This document shows positions 7,018 through 14,704 of a stretch of DNA of 20,690 nucleotides, piece by piece; within the stretch, counting starts at the first letter, position 1, and each line of letters starts with the position of its first letter. Made by a program: the position numbers and the translations under genes. Origin of the DNA: Lachnospiraceae bacterium. GTDB taxonomy: Bacteria; Bacillota_A; Clostridia; Lachnospirales; Lachnospiraceae. The stretch covers positions 1-20,690 of the forward strand of contig JAFQDI010000011.1 of the NCBI GenBank assembly GCA_017416055.1, in the 5' to 3' direction. Under the pieces are notes generated by a model. That model saw only the letters and a list, made by a program, of their open reading frames with translations. It ran no database searches and was not told where the DNA came from.

Positions 7018-7576
7018 TTTCTTTTCTAATCCTTAGGTACGCCGCGCGCCCTTCTTCGTAGAGATTCCGCCCCTCACAGTCAATGATAACTACCAATGGC
7101 ATCTCTTCCACGTAAAGTTTTCTCAACGCCTCTGCGCCCAAGTCCTCATAAACGATTAGTTCCGCGCGCTTAATGCACTTCGAAAGCAATGCTCCCGCGC
7201 CGCCGATCGCACCGAAATAAACGCCGGTGTACCGCTTCATCGCATCCACGACCTCCGGAAGTCTGGCACCTTTGCCGATCATCCCGCGCGCTCCCACAGA
7301 CATCATCGTGGGGGCATAAGCATCCATCCGCCCGCTGGTCGTCGGTCCGGCTGAACCAATGACCTGTCCCGGTTTCGCCGGTGTCGGCCCCACATAATAG
7401 ATCGTCGCATCGGTAGGGTCGAAAGGAAGCTTCTCTCCCGCCGAAAGCGCCTCACACATCCGCTTGTGGCCTGCATCGCGGGAAGTATAGATCTCTCCGG
7501 TCAGATATACGGTATCTCCGGCGCAAAGTGACTTCGCCAGTTTCTCTGTCAATGGCAAGGTAATATGCCGCTCCAT
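6995..7576 (-). CDS. Class I fumarate hydratase (or tartrate dehydratase) beta subunit
   Basis: A 193-residue match to the C-terminal (beta) half of Fe-S-dependent class I fumarases. Visible signatures are TGEIYTSRDAGHKR near residues 26-39, IYYVGPTPAKPGQVIGSAGP near 59-78 and GPTTSGRMD just after it, followed by MIGKGAR and YFGAIGGAGALL. Together with the alpha subunit it interconverts fumarate and L-malate. The L-tartrate dehydratase TtdB is homologous and cannot be excluded, though fumarase is the more usual role in Clostridia. The start overlaps the alpha stop by one base (TGATG) and has a strong GGAGGTGAT ribosome site inside the alpha gene. The last residues (about DIAKQL) and the stop codon lie inside structured repeat copy 1, so the native C-terminus may have been altered by the element. 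Confidence 0.9.
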   Translation of the reverse strand: MERHITLPLTEKLAKSLCAGDTVYLTGEIYTSRDAGHKRMCEALSAGEKLPFDPTDATIYYVGPTPAKPGQVIGSAGPTTSGRMDAYAPTMMSVGARGMIGKGARLPEVVDAMKRYTGVYFGAIGGAGALLSKCIKRAELIVYEDLGAEALRKLYVEEMPLVVIIDCEGRNLYEEGRAAYLRIRKERDIAKQL

Positions 7577-8418
7577 CAGATCACCTCCGTCTTATGTCTG
7601 GTCACATGGCAATTGATATTCACCGCGCAGGGCATCCCGGCGATGTGGGTTGGCATCGTCTCAATATTCACACCGAGCGCCGTCGTCCGACCACCAAATC
7701 CCTGTGGGCCGATACCCAGCTCGTTAATCCTCATAAGCAGCTCTGCTTCCAGCTCCCCATAATAGGGATCAGGATTTGCCGAATCTACCGGACGCATCAG
7801 GGCCTTTTTCGCCAACAATGCCGCCTTATCAAAGGTTCCGCCGATACCGACTCCCACCATCATGGGCGGGCAGGGGTTGGGTCCGGCAGTTTCCACCACT
7901 TCCAAAATAAAGTTCTTGATTCCTTCCAGTCCGGCAGAAGGTTTGAGCATTCGAATCGCACTCATGTTTTCGCTGCCAAACCCCTTCGGGCCGACGGTGA
8001 TCTTCACCTGCTTGCCGGGAACGATCTCCGTGTAGAGCATCGCAGGGGTATTGTCACCGGTATTACCGCGGCGTATCGGATCTCTGACCACCGATTTGCG
8101 GAGATATCCACACTCGTAGCCCCGACGAACGCCTTCATCCACCGCTTCCGAGAGATTTCCACCGGTGAGGTGCACATCCTGACCAATCTCCAAAAACACG
8201 CATGCCATACCGGTATCCTGACAGATCGGCATCTGTTCTGCATCTGCAATCTCATAATTTTCAATGATCTGATCCAAAATACCACACGCAATCTCGCCAT
8301 CCTCGTTGGCACGACAAGTGCGGATCGCCCTCTTTACATCCTCCGGCAAATGAGTATTTGCCTCAATACACAGCCGCGCCACCACCTCGGTGATTCGGCT
8401 TACCTCTATCTCTCTCAT
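7576..8418 (-). CDS. Class I fumarate hydratase (or tartrate dehydratase) alpha subunit
   Basis: A 280-residue N-terminal (alpha) subunit of the oxygen-sensitive [4Fe-4S] hydro-lyase family. Conserved segments are PICQDTGMACVF (C66), RRGNTGDNTPA (about 107-116), GPKGFGSENMS (143-153), GPNPCPPMMVGVGIGG (C183) and VNINCHVTRH (C270). C66, C183 and C270 are the likely cluster ligands by position in the family. It adds water across fumarate to give L-malate together with the overlapping beta subunit. The start at 8418 is 47 nt behind the S-component-like gene on the same strand, so the three genes probably share the promoter at 9099-9127. Tartrate dehydratase is the main alternative reading. Confidence 0.92.
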   Translation of the reverse strand: MREIEVSRITEVVARLCIEANTHLPEDVKRAIRTCRANEDGEIACGILDQIIENYEIADAEQMPICQDTGMACVFLEIGQDVHLTGGNLSEAVDEGVRRGYECGYLRKSVVRDPIRRGNTGDNTPAMLYTEIVPGKQVKITVGPKGFGSENMSAIRMLKPSAGLEGIKNFILEVVETAGPNPCPPMMVGVGIGGTFDKAALLAKKALMRPVDSANPDPYYGELEAELLMRINELGIGPQGFGGRTTALGVNIETMPTHIAGMPCAVNINCHVTRHKTEVI

Positions 8419-8465
8419 CCTTTTTCCTCGTTTTCCGGATTATTTCCCCGAACTCTGCTTCTGAT

Positions 8466-8999
8466 TTACACCCAGCCGACGTTGTGCACCTTACGCAATG
8501 ACGAAGCGATCAATAGTGCTGCCCCACCGCCGATAAGTGCCGTTACCAGCTGCGGCCAGGAAAACATCGCCGTAAACATGGTAATCTGCTGATGCTTTAA
8601 CTCCAGAACATTGCACAAAAGCTTCACCACCACCAGATAAAGGGTCAAAAATTTACATACAGACGCAGACAGCCAGGCGATCACACCACGTGCTGTCATC
8701 AACTTGTGCTTTCTCGTAATTCCCCACAAGACCGCCGCGTAAACCAGATTTCCCAGCGCAATCGCCGGAACGATGGGCAGAAGCTGTGGACCAATACCTA
8801 AAAGAAACGCCGCAAAAGGGGATACCAGCGCCACCGCTGCAGCACTTCCGATACCGGCTGCCAGAGCCGCCACCGCCAACACCGCATTCACGCAGGACCC
8901 CGTCACATACTGTCCCGCACTCTTCGTCACCGACTGAAGCACCAATAGTAAAGCGATCAACATCGCCGTTTTCGTCATCCACAATGTTTTTTCTCTCAT
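8466..8999 (-). CDS. ECF transporter S-component-like membrane protein
   Basis: From the ATG at 8999 this is a 177-residue, highly hydrophobic protein with about five or six membrane segments. An in-frame upstream start at 9089 would add 30 charged residues, but AGGAG at 9010-9006 fits the 8999 ATG. The alanine-rich pattern (TKTAMLIALLLVLQ, then AALAAGIGSAAAVALVSP and FAAFLLGIGPQLLPIVPAIA) resembles the S components of energy-coupling factor importers, which bind a vitamin or trace nutrient and borrow a shared EcfAA'T module. No EcfA or EcfT gene is in the window, as expected for the shared-module type. Cargo unknown. It is first in the run S component, fumarase alpha, fumarase beta. Confidence 0.7.
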   Translation of the reverse strand: MREKTLWMTKTAMLIALLLVLQSVTKSAGQYVTGSCVNAVLAVAALAAGIGSAAAVALVSPFAAFLLGIGPQLLPIVPAIALGNLVYAAVLWGITRKHKLMTARGVIAWLSASVCKFLTLYLVVVKLLCNVLELKHQQITMFTAMFSWPQLVTALIGGGAALLIASSLRKVHNVGWV

Positions 9000-9068
9000 C
9001 TCAATCTCCTTTTTTCCTTCAACTGCTTTATTTTTCACATTAAAAGCAAACTTCCATAAAAAAGATAC

Positions 9069-9097
9069 TTGGCGAAAATCATTTCTCACGCTATACT
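9069..9097 (+). promoter_or_regulatory. Promoter for the [FeFe]-hydrogenase gene
   Basis: TTGGCG at 9069-9074, a 17-bp spacer and TATACT at 9092-9097. The expected start is near 9104, giving a leader of about 78 nt to the ATG at 9182, which has GGAGG at 9170-9174. Confidence 0.6.
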
Positions 9098-9098
9098 T

Positions 9099-9127
9099 AT
9101 TATGATGATTCCGGTCGGGTTTGTCAA
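9099..9127 (-). promoter_or_regulatory. Promoter for the S component-fumarase genes
   Basis: On the minus strand TTGACA (9127-9122), a 17-bp spacer and CATAAT (9104-9099). It faces the hydrogenase promoter; the two -10 boxes are separated by one base, so the promoters overlap and probably exclude each other. Confidence 0.72.
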
Positions 9128-9181
9128 GCCGTCCTTGCCCGTCCCCCTCATCAAATTCACAAACAAACCGGAGGTAACCCC

Positions 9182-10690
9182 ATGCGTGGAATTCCGTCTT
9201 TGATTACCGATATCAGAAAAAAAGTGTTCACCGAAGTAGCCCGTATGGCCTACGAAGGCGGTGATTATTCAAAGGTCGAGGACCTTCCTTATATTATTGT
9301 GCCGGGTGACAGTCCGATGCACCGCGAATCCATTTTCCTGGAGAGAGCGATTGCCGGCGAGCGCGTTCGTCTGGCCATGGGACTTTCCCTGCGCCCTGTC
9401 CAGTCCCGTACCCTGATGACCGATGGTATGGATCAGGCCGCAATCGCAGAGCAGTACTATGAGCCGCCGCTCATCAATATTATCCCTTATGCCTGCCACG
9501 CCTGCCCGCCGAACCAGTACCGGGTGACGGAGAGCTGTCAGAACTGCCTCGCCGCCTCCTGCCAGAAGGTCTGCCCGAAGGGAGCGATCTCTTTCGTAAA
9601 CGGAAAGAGCTATATTGACCCCGAGAAGTGTATCAAGTGTGGCAAGTGCGAGAAAGCCTGCCCCTACCATGCGATCATCCATATGGAGCGCCCTTGTCAG
9701 GCCGCCTGCGGTATGGATGCCATCGGTATGGATGAGAACGGCAAAGCCGTGATCAATCAGGACAAATGTGTTTCCTGCGGTCAGTGTCTGGTGAGCTGCC
9801 CCTTCGGCGCCATCGTGGACAAGGGCCAGATTTTCCAGGTCATCCAGTCCATCTTAAAGGGTGACAAGGTCATTGCCATCGTGGCTCCCGCATTCATCGG
9901 CCAGTTTGGCAAGGACTCCACCCCAGAGAAATTCACCACGGCGATGAAGATGCTCGGTTTCGACAGCGTAGTTGAGGTGGCAATCGGTGCCGATGTATGT
10001 ACGATTGAGGAGGCAAAGGACTTTTTGGAGAACGTGCCGGAGAAGCATAAGTACATGGCGACTTCCTGCTGCCCCGCATGGCATTCTATGATTCATAAAT
10101 TATTCCCCGGAGAGGTGGATAACATCTCCATGACCCTGACTCCCATGGTATTCACCGCCCGTTTGCAGAAGCGCATCCACCCCGGATGCAAGGTCGTCTT
10201 TGTCGGCCCCTGCGCGGCGAAAAAACTGGAAGCAATCCGTGAGGATATCCGTTCTGACGTGGACTTTGTTCTGACCTTCGAGGAGCTGATGGGTATGTTC
10301 CAGGCGAAAGAGATTGATTTTGCCAGCATCCCCGAGGGCGATTCCATGAGACAGGGCACCGCTTCCGGACGCGGATTCGCAGTTGCCGGAGGCGTAGCAA
10401 AGGCGGTTGCCGATGTGATCCACGAAACAAACCCCGAGACGGAGGTGAAAATTGCCAACGCTCAAGGCCTGAAGGAATGCCGAAAACTGATGCAATTAGC
10501 GAAGGCCGGAAAATACAACGGCTACCTGCTTGAGGGCATGGCCTGCCCCGGCGGCTGTGTGGCCGGAGCCGGAACCTTGCTTAGCGTGGAGCTGGCCTCC
10601 ACCGTTGTCGGCAGATATCAGAATGAGGCAGACCGGGAAAGTCCGCTGGACAGTCTGTACAAAGATGTGGGAAAACATTTGAATAAGTAA
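9182..10690 (+). CDS. Monomeric [FeFe]-hydrogenase (group B-like)
   Basis: A 502-residue iron-only hydrogenase. The three H-cluster motifs are present: L1 TSCCPAW at 294-300 (C296 is the proton-relay cysteine and C297 a cluster ligand by analogy with CpI), L2 VGPCAAKKLE around C344, and L3 EGMACPGGC at 451-459 (C455, C459). The N-terminal part is cysteine-rich: YACHACPP (C105/C108), C119/C122/C127/C131, and ferredoxin-like [4Fe-4S] sets at C150/C153/C156/C160 and C196/C199/C202/C206, with C172/C176 between. There is no plant-type [2Fe-2S] domain or NAD-binding partner. TSCCPAW with GPC in place of MPC fits the group B enzymes of anaerobic Firmicutes, whose physiological direction is poorly defined. 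HydEFG maturases are not in the window. Repeat copy 2 starts 6 nt after the stop. Confidence 0.93.
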   Translation: MRGIPSLITDIRKKVFTEVARMAYEGGDYSKVEDLPYIIVPGDSPMHRESIFLERAIAGERVRLAMGLSLRPVQSRTLMTDGMDQAAIAEQYYEPPLINIIPYACHACPPNQYRVTESCQNCLAASCQKVCPKGAISFVNGKSYIDPEKCIKCGKCEKACPYHAIIHMERPCQAACGMDAIGMDENGKAVINQDKCVSCGQCLVSCPFGAIVDKGQIFQVIQSILKGDKVIAIVAPAFIGQFGKDSTPEKFTTAMKMLGFDSVVEVAIGADVCTIEEAKDFLENVPEKHKYMATSCCPAWHSMIHKLFPGEVDNISMTLTPMVFTARLQKRIHPGCKVVFVGPCAAKKLEAIREDIRSDVDFVLTFEELMGMFQAKEIDFASIPEGDSMRQGTASGRGFAVAGGVAKAVADVIHETNPETEVKIANAQGLKECRKLMQLAKAGKYNGYLLEGMACPGGCVAGAGTLLSVELASTVVGRYQNEADRESPLDSLYKDVGKHLNK

Positions 10691-10696
10691 GACAAA

Positions 10697-10910
10697 GTTG
10701 CAAAATAGCAAATCCATATGATGAATACGAGACAGGCAGGAATAAACCCGAGAAACACGCTCTCGCTCCGCTCCGAACTCGCAGCGGATACTAAGTTCGT
10801 CCATCGCCAAAAGGCTTGGACTCACTAAGTACCGGCGGCCGGAGAGGGTTTCTCTTCCGTTTATTCCTGCCTGTCTCGTATCTTCAAAGATGTTGAAGCT
10901 ATTTTGCAAC
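10697..10910. repeat. Large structured repeat, copy 2 (nested inverted-repeat element)
   Basis: A 214-bp second copy of the element at 6792-7017, same orientation. The terminal 13-bp arms are perfect: GTTGCAAAATAGC (10697-10709) and GCTATTTTGCAAC (10898-10910). A second perfect 23-bp stem joins 10725-10747 to 10859-10881. Inner pairings are GAGAAAC (10750-10756) with GTTTCTC (10848-10854) and CTCTC (10760-10764) with GAGAG (10842-10846). TTCAA-AGATG-TTGAA (10883-10897) is a small hairpin inside the right arm. The element fills nearly the whole gap between the convergent hydrogenase and sulfatase genes, where it may end transcription from both sides. No transposase or clear target duplication was seen. 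Confidence 0.87.
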
Positions 10911-10925
10911 AGCCCCTTATACAGA

Positions 10926-12401
10926 TTAAAGTTTAACCGGCGGTTCGTTTGCCAGACATTCCTTGTAGATTTCAGGAACGCCGTAATGATGCATACACTT
11001 AAAGTTGAGCATCTTCATGATCATCTGGTTCCGGACATCGCTGTATGCAGGATCATGGTAGCAATTTACCCGCTCTTCAGGGTCTGCCTGAAGATCATAA
11101 AGCTCATTCTCAGACTCCTCGTTCTGATAATGAACCAGTTTGTAACGATCGGTTCTCGCCATGGTCATGAACTCGCAGCCTCTCATCACGTGATCCTTCG
11201 CATGCTCAGCGTAGACACAATCACGTCCAACAATCTCTCCGGAAAGGTCACCGAGGGATATCGACTGACAATCATCCGGGAGAGACAGTCCGATCATGTC
11301 GAAGAGCGTGTGAATCAAGTCGAACTGCTGTGCAAGCACGTCCGTTCTCTTTCCGTGAGGCACTCTGTCTTTCGATGACCACATAATGGCAGGAATGCGG
11401 GTTACGCAATCGTACATACACCATTTTTCAAAGAGTCTGTGATCACCAAGGCACTCACCGTGGTCAGAGGTAAAGATGATGATCGCATCATCCAGGTAAC
11501 CCTTTTTCTCAAGGGTATCCATAATCTCTCCGATCTTTTCGTCAATCATCGTGACATTCGCCGCGTAGTTTTTGCGCATTCTCGCAATCTGCTCCTTGGT
11601 CGGATCTACGGGCCAAATCACACCGTCCATTCCTCTGCCATGGGCTCTTTGACGGAACATCCTCTGTGCTTTCGGCTGTTTTTCAGCTTCTTCGGCACTA
11701 ATGATATCCCCGGGGAATTCTACATCATCGTACATGTCGATAAAACGCTGAGGTGGATCAAAGGGCGGATGAGGTCCGGGGAATCCAATCTGGAGGAACA
11801 GCGGCTCATCTGTCTTTTTTCGCTCAATCACACGACATGCCATATCGCCCACAAATACATCATGGTGATACTTTTCTTCATAAGGCCATTTGAAGCAACC
11901 TACCGCATCCTGGAAATCAGGGTAATTTTCAACAAAAAACTTTCTGTCCGGCTTGCTCATGCCCGCCCAGGCGAAATATTTATCCAGCTCGTCCTCAAAT
12001 CTTCCACACTGATTGTCCAGTCCCATGCGGTCACAGCGACGGTCTTTGTTTTCCACAACATATCTCTGGTGGAAGCCACAGGGCACATCGTAAGGGTATG
12101 TATGCATCTTTCCAACATTCACGCAGTGATATCCTGCGTCGGCAAGAATACTCACCCAGGAAGTATCCCAACTGTCACTGTTGCTGAACACGCCTGTTCT
12201 TCCCGGATATTTGCAATTAAACAAGGATGCGCGGGAAGGCATACACGTCGGTGAAGAACAGAAACAGTTCTCAAACACTACTCCCTCGTTGGCAAGACGA
12301 TCAAGGTTCGGGGTGATATACAGATCATTTCCCAGTGCTTTAGCGGTATCAAAGCGTTGCTGATCAGTCATAATCAGAATGATGTTCGGTCTTTTGTTCA
12401 T
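10926..12401 (-). CDS. Type I sulfatase (alkaline phosphatase superfamily)
   Basis: A 491-residue sulfatase. The N-terminus NIILIMTDQQRFD provides the first metal-binding aspartate (D13). The sulfatase signature SPTCMPSRASLF carries the CxPSR core with C53, which must be oxidised to formylglycine for activity; in anaerobes the radical-SAM enzyme anSME does this. A second metal site is in FTSDHGECLGDH, then KWCMYDCVTRIPAIMW. It would cleave sulfate esters, for example from glycans or mucin. There is no signal peptide, so it is probably cytoplasmic. The ATG at 12401 is preceded by GAGGAGG; an in-frame TTG at 12428 lies too close to the predicted transcript start. No anSME gene and no glycan genes are adjacent, so the substrate is unknown; a phosphonate or phosphodiester hydrolase of the same fold is less likely given CxPSR. 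Confidence 0.88.
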   Translation of the reverse strand: MNKRPNIILIMTDQQRFDTAKALGNDLYITPNLDRLANEGVVFENCFCSSPTCMPSRASLFNCKYPGRTGVFSNSDSWDTSWVSILADAGYHCVNVGKMHTYPYDVPCGFHQRYVVENKDRRCDRMGLDNQCGRFEDELDKYFAWAGMSKPDRKFFVENYPDFQDAVGCFKWPYEEKYHHDVFVGDMACRVIERKKTDEPLFLQIGFPGPHPPFDPPQRFIDMYDDVEFPGDIISAEEAEKQPKAQRMFRQRAHGRGMDGVIWPVDPTKEQIARMRKNYAANVTMIDEKIGEIMDTLEKKGYLDDAIIIFTSDHGECLGDHRLFEKWCMYDCVTRIPAIMWSSKDRVPHGKRTDVLAQQFDLIHTLFDMIGLSLPDDCQSISLGDLSGEIVGRDCVYAEHAKDHVMRGCEFMTMARTDRYKLVHYQNEESENELYDLQADPEERVNCYHDPAYSDVRNQMIMKMLNFKCMHHYGVPEIYKECLANEPPVKL

Positions 12402-12439
12402 AGGTCCCTCCTCATAACAGCCAATCAAATAATCTCCTC

Positions 12440-12467
12440 ATTATATCAAATCTCAGCTAAAATACAA
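12440..12467 (-). promoter_or_regulatory. Promoter for the sulfatase gene
   Basis: On the minus strand TTGTAT (12467-12462), a 16-bp spacer and a perfect TATAAT (12445-12440) with an extended -10 TGA in front. The predicted start is near 12433, about 32 nt before the preferred ATG at 12401. Confidence 0.7.
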
Positions 12468-12484
12468 CTTTTTCGCTCTTTTGT

Positions 12485-13324
12485 TCACCCGAAAATAATC
12501 ACCAGGCCCACCAGCATACCTAAAATCGCGGAAAACGCCGGAAGTTTGCTGTGGTACATCAAGATCGCCTGCGGCAGAATCTCGCCAAACACCACGTATA
12601 ACATCGCTCCACTTGCAAAGCCCAAGCTCAATGTCAGTCCTATGGGGCCGATCTCGCCTATCCAGTATCCCAACAGCGCACCGACAATGGTGGGGATTCC
12701 CGAGGAGGCTGTGACCAAAACAGCCTTCCACCGTTTCATTCCTCCACTGATCAGCGGCACGGAAACAGCCATTCCCTCCGGGATATTATGCAGGCCGATC
12801 AAAACTGCCAGCACCAGAGCCGCGCTTCCCATCACACCATTATTGCTGGCATAGGATGCTCCGATCGTCATTCCCTCCGGTACGTTATGCAGCGCGATCG
12901 CTCCGGCCATCACAATCCCGGCCACAAAAAGTTCCAGCTTGTTGGAAGATGCAGACCGATGATGTTCCAAATGATCGCTGTGGATCAGCTCATCCAAATC
13001 ATCCGCTGTCTGGGGATGATTCACATCAATATGAGGAATCTCCGGATTTGTTTTCCGGTCAATCAAATAGTTCAGCAGATAAATCACGGCCACGCCGAAT
13101 GCGATAGAACCAATCACCACATAAACGCCGACGTTGGTTTCAATTGCCTCCGTAACCAAATCAAAGCTTACTACACTGAGCATCACGCCCCCGGCAAAGC
13201 TCAGCAACAGGCTGACCGCTCGGTTGGAATCTTTCCGCAGCATCGCCCCAATCAATCCGCCCAAGCCGGTTCCCGCCACGCCGGCAATCGCTGTCGTGAC
13301 AATCAACGTTGTGATCGTATCCAT
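12485..13324 (-). CDS. ZIP-family metal transporter (ZupT-like)
   Basis: A 279-residue integral membrane protein of the ZIP family. Two metal-site motifs are present: ALHNVPEGM (H146, N147, P149, E150) and GLHNIPEGM (H179, N180, P182, E183), the transmembrane 4 and 5 signatures. Between the third and fourth segments lies a histidine/aspartate-rich cytoplasmic loop (about residues 98-122, with HID, HSDHLEHH). Length and layout match bacterial ZupT/GufA-type importers of zinc and other divalent metals. The start at 13324 has AGGAGG six bases upstream. It lies between the nucleoside operon and the sulfatase on the same strand but has its own promoter, so it is probably regulated separately. No Zur-type operator was recognised. 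Confidence 0.92.
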   Translation of the reverse strand: MDTITTLIVTTAIAGVAGTGLGGLIGAMLRKDSNRAVSLLLSFAGGVMLSVVSFDLVTEAIETNVGVYVVIGSIAFGVAVIYLLNYLIDRKTNPEIPHIDVNHPQTADDLDELIHSDHLEHHRSASSNKLELFVAGIVMAGAIALHNVPEGMTIGASYASNNGVMGSAALVLAVLIGLHNIPEGMAVSVPLISGGMKRWKAVLVTASSGIPTIVGALLGYWIGEIGPIGLTLSLGFASGAMLYVVFGEILPQAILMYHSKLPAFSAILGMLVGLVIIFG

Positions 13325-13363
13325 AGATGTCCTCCTTTGTGTCTCTTCTCTTGTTTCGTCCAG

Positions 13364-13392
13364 GTTTTATCACAAAATATCAAGCATGACAA
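13364..13392 (-). promoter_or_regulatory. Promoter for the ZIP transporter gene
   Basis: On the minus strand TTGTCA (13392-13387), a 17-bp spacer and TAAAAC (13369-13364) with TGA directly before the -10 (extended). It lies in the 89-bp gap after cdd and about 40 nt before the transporter start. Confidence 0.58.
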
Positions 13393-13413
13393 CTGCAGGG
13401 TTACTTCTCTCCC

Positions 13414-13911
13414 CTATGCCAAATCCTTCGGCCCGAAGCCCAGTCTAAGCAACTCTCCCAGCTTCATCTCCGTCCACTTGTTCTCACTCTGCACCAAAAG
13501 CACCTTCAGGTCATCTCCGCCAAACTCGTAAAGTGCCTGACGGCAGATTCCGCAGGGGGAAGTGAGGGGAAGTTCGGGGACGATCTGTGCCGCCTCTCCC
13601 GAAGCGGTCTCCTCATCCGGCAGTAACGCGGTAATATTGATCTCGTTCGTCAATGCCACGTCCATATCGGCGCTTCCGCCACACACTGCAATGGCATCAA
13701 ATTTCTTCGCCCCTTCGCTGACCGCCTTGAATACAGCGGTGCGCTCTGCGCAGATACCGGCACCGTATGCTGCGTTTTCGATATTGCAGCCGGTAAAAAT
13801 CCGTCCATCCATTGCCAAAATCGCCGCACCCACATAAAAGCGGGAGTAAGGGGCATAGGCCGCGCGGCGGGCGATGAGCGCGGCGCGGGCAAGTTCGTTA
13901 TAGTTGATCAT
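13414..13911 (-). CDS. cdd: Cytidine deaminase, with an internal insertion
   Basis: From the ATG at 13911 the product has 165 residues. Zinc and catalytic motifs are intact: NIENAAYGAGICAERTA (C54, catalytic E56) and SPCGICRQALYEF (C120, C123). It deaminates cytidine and deoxycytidine to uridine and deoxyuridine, feeding the uridine phosphorylase of the same operon. Small tetrameric Cdd enzymes are about 130-136 residues; the extra length here is an acidic insertion of about 27 residues (roughly 82-113) between the two zinc motifs. A start at 13953 is open but lies inside deoD; the preferred ATG overlaps the deoD stop by 4 nt (ATGA) and has GGAGG upstream. It is the last gene of the operon. 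Confidence 0.92.
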   Translation of the reverse strand: MINYNELARAALIARRAAYAPYSRFYVGAAILAMDGRIFTGCNIENAAYGAGICAERTAVFKAVSEGAKKFDAIAVCGGSADMDVALTNEINITALLPDEETASGEAAQIVPELPLTSPCGICRQALYEFGGDDLKVLLVQSENKWTEMKLGELLRLGFGPKDLA

Positions 13912-14627
13912 TCCACTGCCTCCAGCGCGATTTTCATCATATTCGTAAAGCAAGTCTGACGCTCCTCCGGGGTGGTGATCTCAGGTGCCACGAAGCTGTC
14001 GGAGATGGTCAGGATACAAGCTGCCTTTTTGCCCAGCACGTTCGCATTGTGGAACATGGCAAAACTCTCCATCTCAACGCACACACAGTTGCGCTCATCA
14101 CGCAGTTTCTCCCAGTAGGTGGGACGCTCGCCATTGTCCTCGCGGTAGAATACATCGCTGGAATGGGTATTGCCCTCGATCACGGGAATATTCAGTTCCT
14201 TTGCCGCGTTGCGCAAATTCTCAATCAACCCTGCATCCGGGTAAGTAATGTCTTTATCGTAGCCATTCTGCACCTTCGCGTAGGTGGATTCGCTGACCGC
14301 GCCGGTCACCAGGACCACGTCATAAATTTTTGCATCCTTCGTGTAGCTGCCTGCGCTGCCCACGCGGATAATGCTCTCCACATCATATTCCTTGTACAAT
14401 TCATAGGTATAAATACCAACACTGGGGATACCCATTCCGTGACCCATGACGGTGACCGGTTTTCCTTTATAGGTTCCGGTGTACGCCAACATTCCGCGCA
14501 CGTTGTTCACCAGCACTGCATTCTCCAAAAAATTATCCGCGATAAATTTCGCACGTAAAGGATCTCCGGGCATCAGCACGGTCTTTGCAATCTCGCCTTT
14601 TTTTGCTTCGTTGTGGGGTGTAGACAT
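13908..14627 (-). CDS. deoD: Purine-nucleoside phosphorylase, DeoD type
   Basis: A 239-residue member of the hexameric DeoD family. The N-terminal HNEAKKGEIAKTVLMPGDPLRA gives the phosphate-binding GDPLRAK loop. GHGMGIPSVGIYTYEL and RVGSAGS follow, then VEMESFAMF (ribose contact) and TISDSF, whose Asp is the catalytic acid. It splits purine (deoxy)nucleosides with phosphate into base and (deoxy)ribose-1-phosphate. The ATG at 14627 has GGAGG about nine bases upstream; 24 further residues are open but uncharged by family comparison. It sits between surE and cdd, with a 4-nt overlap into cdd, so the two are translationally coupled. Confidence 0.95.
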   Translation of the reverse strand: MSTPHNEAKKGEIAKTVLMPGDPLRAKFIADNFLENAVLVNNVRGMLAYTGTYKGKPVTVMGHGMGIPSVGIYTYELYKEYDVESIIRVGSAGSYTKDAKIYDVVLVTGAVSESTYAKVQNGYDKDITYPDAGLIENLRNAAKELNIPVIEGNTHSSDVFYREDNGERPTYWEKLRDERNCVCVEMESFAMFHNANVLGKKAACILTISDSFVAPEITTPEERQTCFTNMMKIALEAVE

Positions 14628-14704
14628 AATGATTTCCTCCATTTTCAATTTATTTTCTGTTTTGTCTTTTCTATTCTGATGATTACTCTCTCCAAGCAAT
14701 CAAC

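Noticed and set aside
6785..7030. Target-site duplication or transposase remnant around repeat copy 1
   Set aside because: The flanks (AAGAA and TTTCTT) are inverted rather than direct, and no transposase-like frame is present.
7594..8592. A 332-codon plus-strand open frame opposite the fumarase alpha and S-component genes
   Set aside because: It is antisense to clearly homologous genes, has no ribosome site, and its translation shows no recognisable domain.
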